DNA from: an uncultured Rhodovulum sp.
GTDB lineage: Bacteria > Pseudomonadota > Alphaproteobacteria > Rhodobacterales > Rhodobacteraceae
Length of the DNA stretch: 6,103 bases
Direction: 5' to 3'
Assembly (NCBI GenBank): GCA_946221765.1
Contig: CAMIMK010000195.1
Span: 1-6,103, forward strand
Below are positions 5,661 through 6,103 of the stretch, piece after piece. Positions within the stretch are counted from its first letter, which is position 1. Each line of letters begins with the position of its first letter. Made by a program: the position numbers and the translations under genes. Under the pieces are notes generated by a model that was not told the origin of the DNA, did not search any database, and saw only the letters and a list, made by a program, of their open reading frames with translations.

Positions 5661-6103
5661 CGGACCCGCGCGAGATCACCCTCCCCACCGACCCCGCGGC
5701 GGCTCTGGCCGCCGTCGCCCGGGTTGCGGCGGCTGGCAGACCGGATCGGGCGCGTCCTCGGGTCAGCAAGCAGGCCGCCCACAAGCGGCTCTCGGACGTT
5801 GCGGACGACAGCTTCACATGAGGAGGGGTTGCGGTCTCCCAAGGCATCAGGTCACGATTCGGCGGCATGAGCACCCTCCGGCGGCTCTGCGCGGGGGCCG
5901 GAGGCCCATGCCCTGCAGGATCAGCAGCGCGCCTCCGGGGCGGAGCATTTCCTCCTGGCGGCGCTCGATCTCCCCGATGGCACCGCGCGCCGGCCTTCGA
6001 GGTGGCTGGCGGGTCGCCCGACGCCCTGCGCTCGCTCGGGCTTGAGGGGGGCGCCTATCGGCCACGCTCTCCGGTCAGGAGGTCGGGCAGGCGCTGGCGG
6101 CGG
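5657..6103 (+). pseudogene. Broken, partial gene for an HTH plus Clp N-terminal-domain protein
   Basis: No single frame reads through, but pieces in different frames join into a recognisable protein. From ATG 5657, MPDPREITLPTDP continues into AAALAAVAR (to 5722). After a one-base excess, LRRLADRIGRVLG reads at 5724-5762. After a one-base loss, VSKQAAHKRLSDVADDSFT reads at 5762-5818 and meets a TGA at 5819-5821. Bases 5822-5900 give nothing clear. EAHALQDQQRASGAEHFLLA and its continuation to ARR read at 5901-5993, then AFEVAGGSPDALRSLGLEG with GAYR at 5993-6061, then ATLSGQEVGQALAA to the edge. LGVSKQAAHKRL resembles an HTH recognition segment, and GAEHFLLAALDLPDGTARR resembles a Clp N-terminal domain (GTEHLLLALL type). 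I recall small proteins, mainly in actinobacteria, that combine a KQAAxKR segment with a Clp N domain. Without the breaks the gene would be such a protein, possibly lacking some residues between helices. It may be a true pseudogene or reflect G-run sequencing errors. It has no clear ribosome binding site and is cut by the window edge. Confidence 0.5.

Noticed and set aside
5629..6045. 138-codon + strand frame after topA
   Set aside because: Arg/Pro/Gly-rich and not family-like. The region is better explained by the broken Clp-N-domain gene read in other frames, which gives recognisable motifs.
1..6103. CRISPR array, insertion sequence or attachment sites
   Set aside because: No regularly spaced direct repeats, transposase-like frames, terminal inverted repeats with target duplications, or integrase sites were seen.

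Overview
This is a very GC-rich window from the chromosome of a bacterium, most likely an alphaproteobacterium of the Rhodobacterales type. That placement is an inference from the gene set and the protein style: an acetyl-CoA-type MetA, a short RDD membrane protein directly before a Bpt-type aminoacyltransferase, and a TopA with a Lys/Ala/Pro-rich tail. I cannot name a genus. All genes I can support read on the + strand.

Layout. Bases 1-220 are an intergenic leader with three tandem GC-rich hairpins, a weak promoter candidate and the metA ribosome binding site. Bases 227-1144 are metA (homoserine O-acyltransferase, predicted acetyl-CoA-specific). A hairpin follows, then an RDD-family membrane protein (1240-1716). 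After a 100-base gap with a promoter candidate comes bpt (1820-2638), a leucyl/arginyl-tRNA-protein transferase of the N-degron pathway. A 346-base non-coding gap (2639-2984) holds several strong dyads and a promoter with a perfect TTGACA -35 box. It leads to topA (2985-5609), DNA topoisomerase I with one visible zinc finger, three C-terminal repeats and a histone-H1-like basic tail.

The last ~490 bases are the least ordinary part. A perfect 13-bp inverted repeat with a 2-base centre (5633-5660) overlaps an ATG. From that ATG onward, a protein can be read only by changing frame several times. It has a helix-turn-helix-like segment (IGRVLG then VSKQAAHKRL) followed by a Clp N-terminal-domain-like segment (GAEHFLLAALDLPDGTARR). 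I interpret this as a broken or mis-sequenced gene for a small Clp-N-domain regulator-like protein, with the palindrome as its likely operator. It runs off the right edge.

The intact genes are housekeeping and do not form one pathway: methionine synthesis, an unknown membrane function, protein N-degron tagging and DNA supercoiling control. The RDD-bpt adjacency and the separate promoter candidates before bpt and topA suggest several short transcription units rather than one operon.
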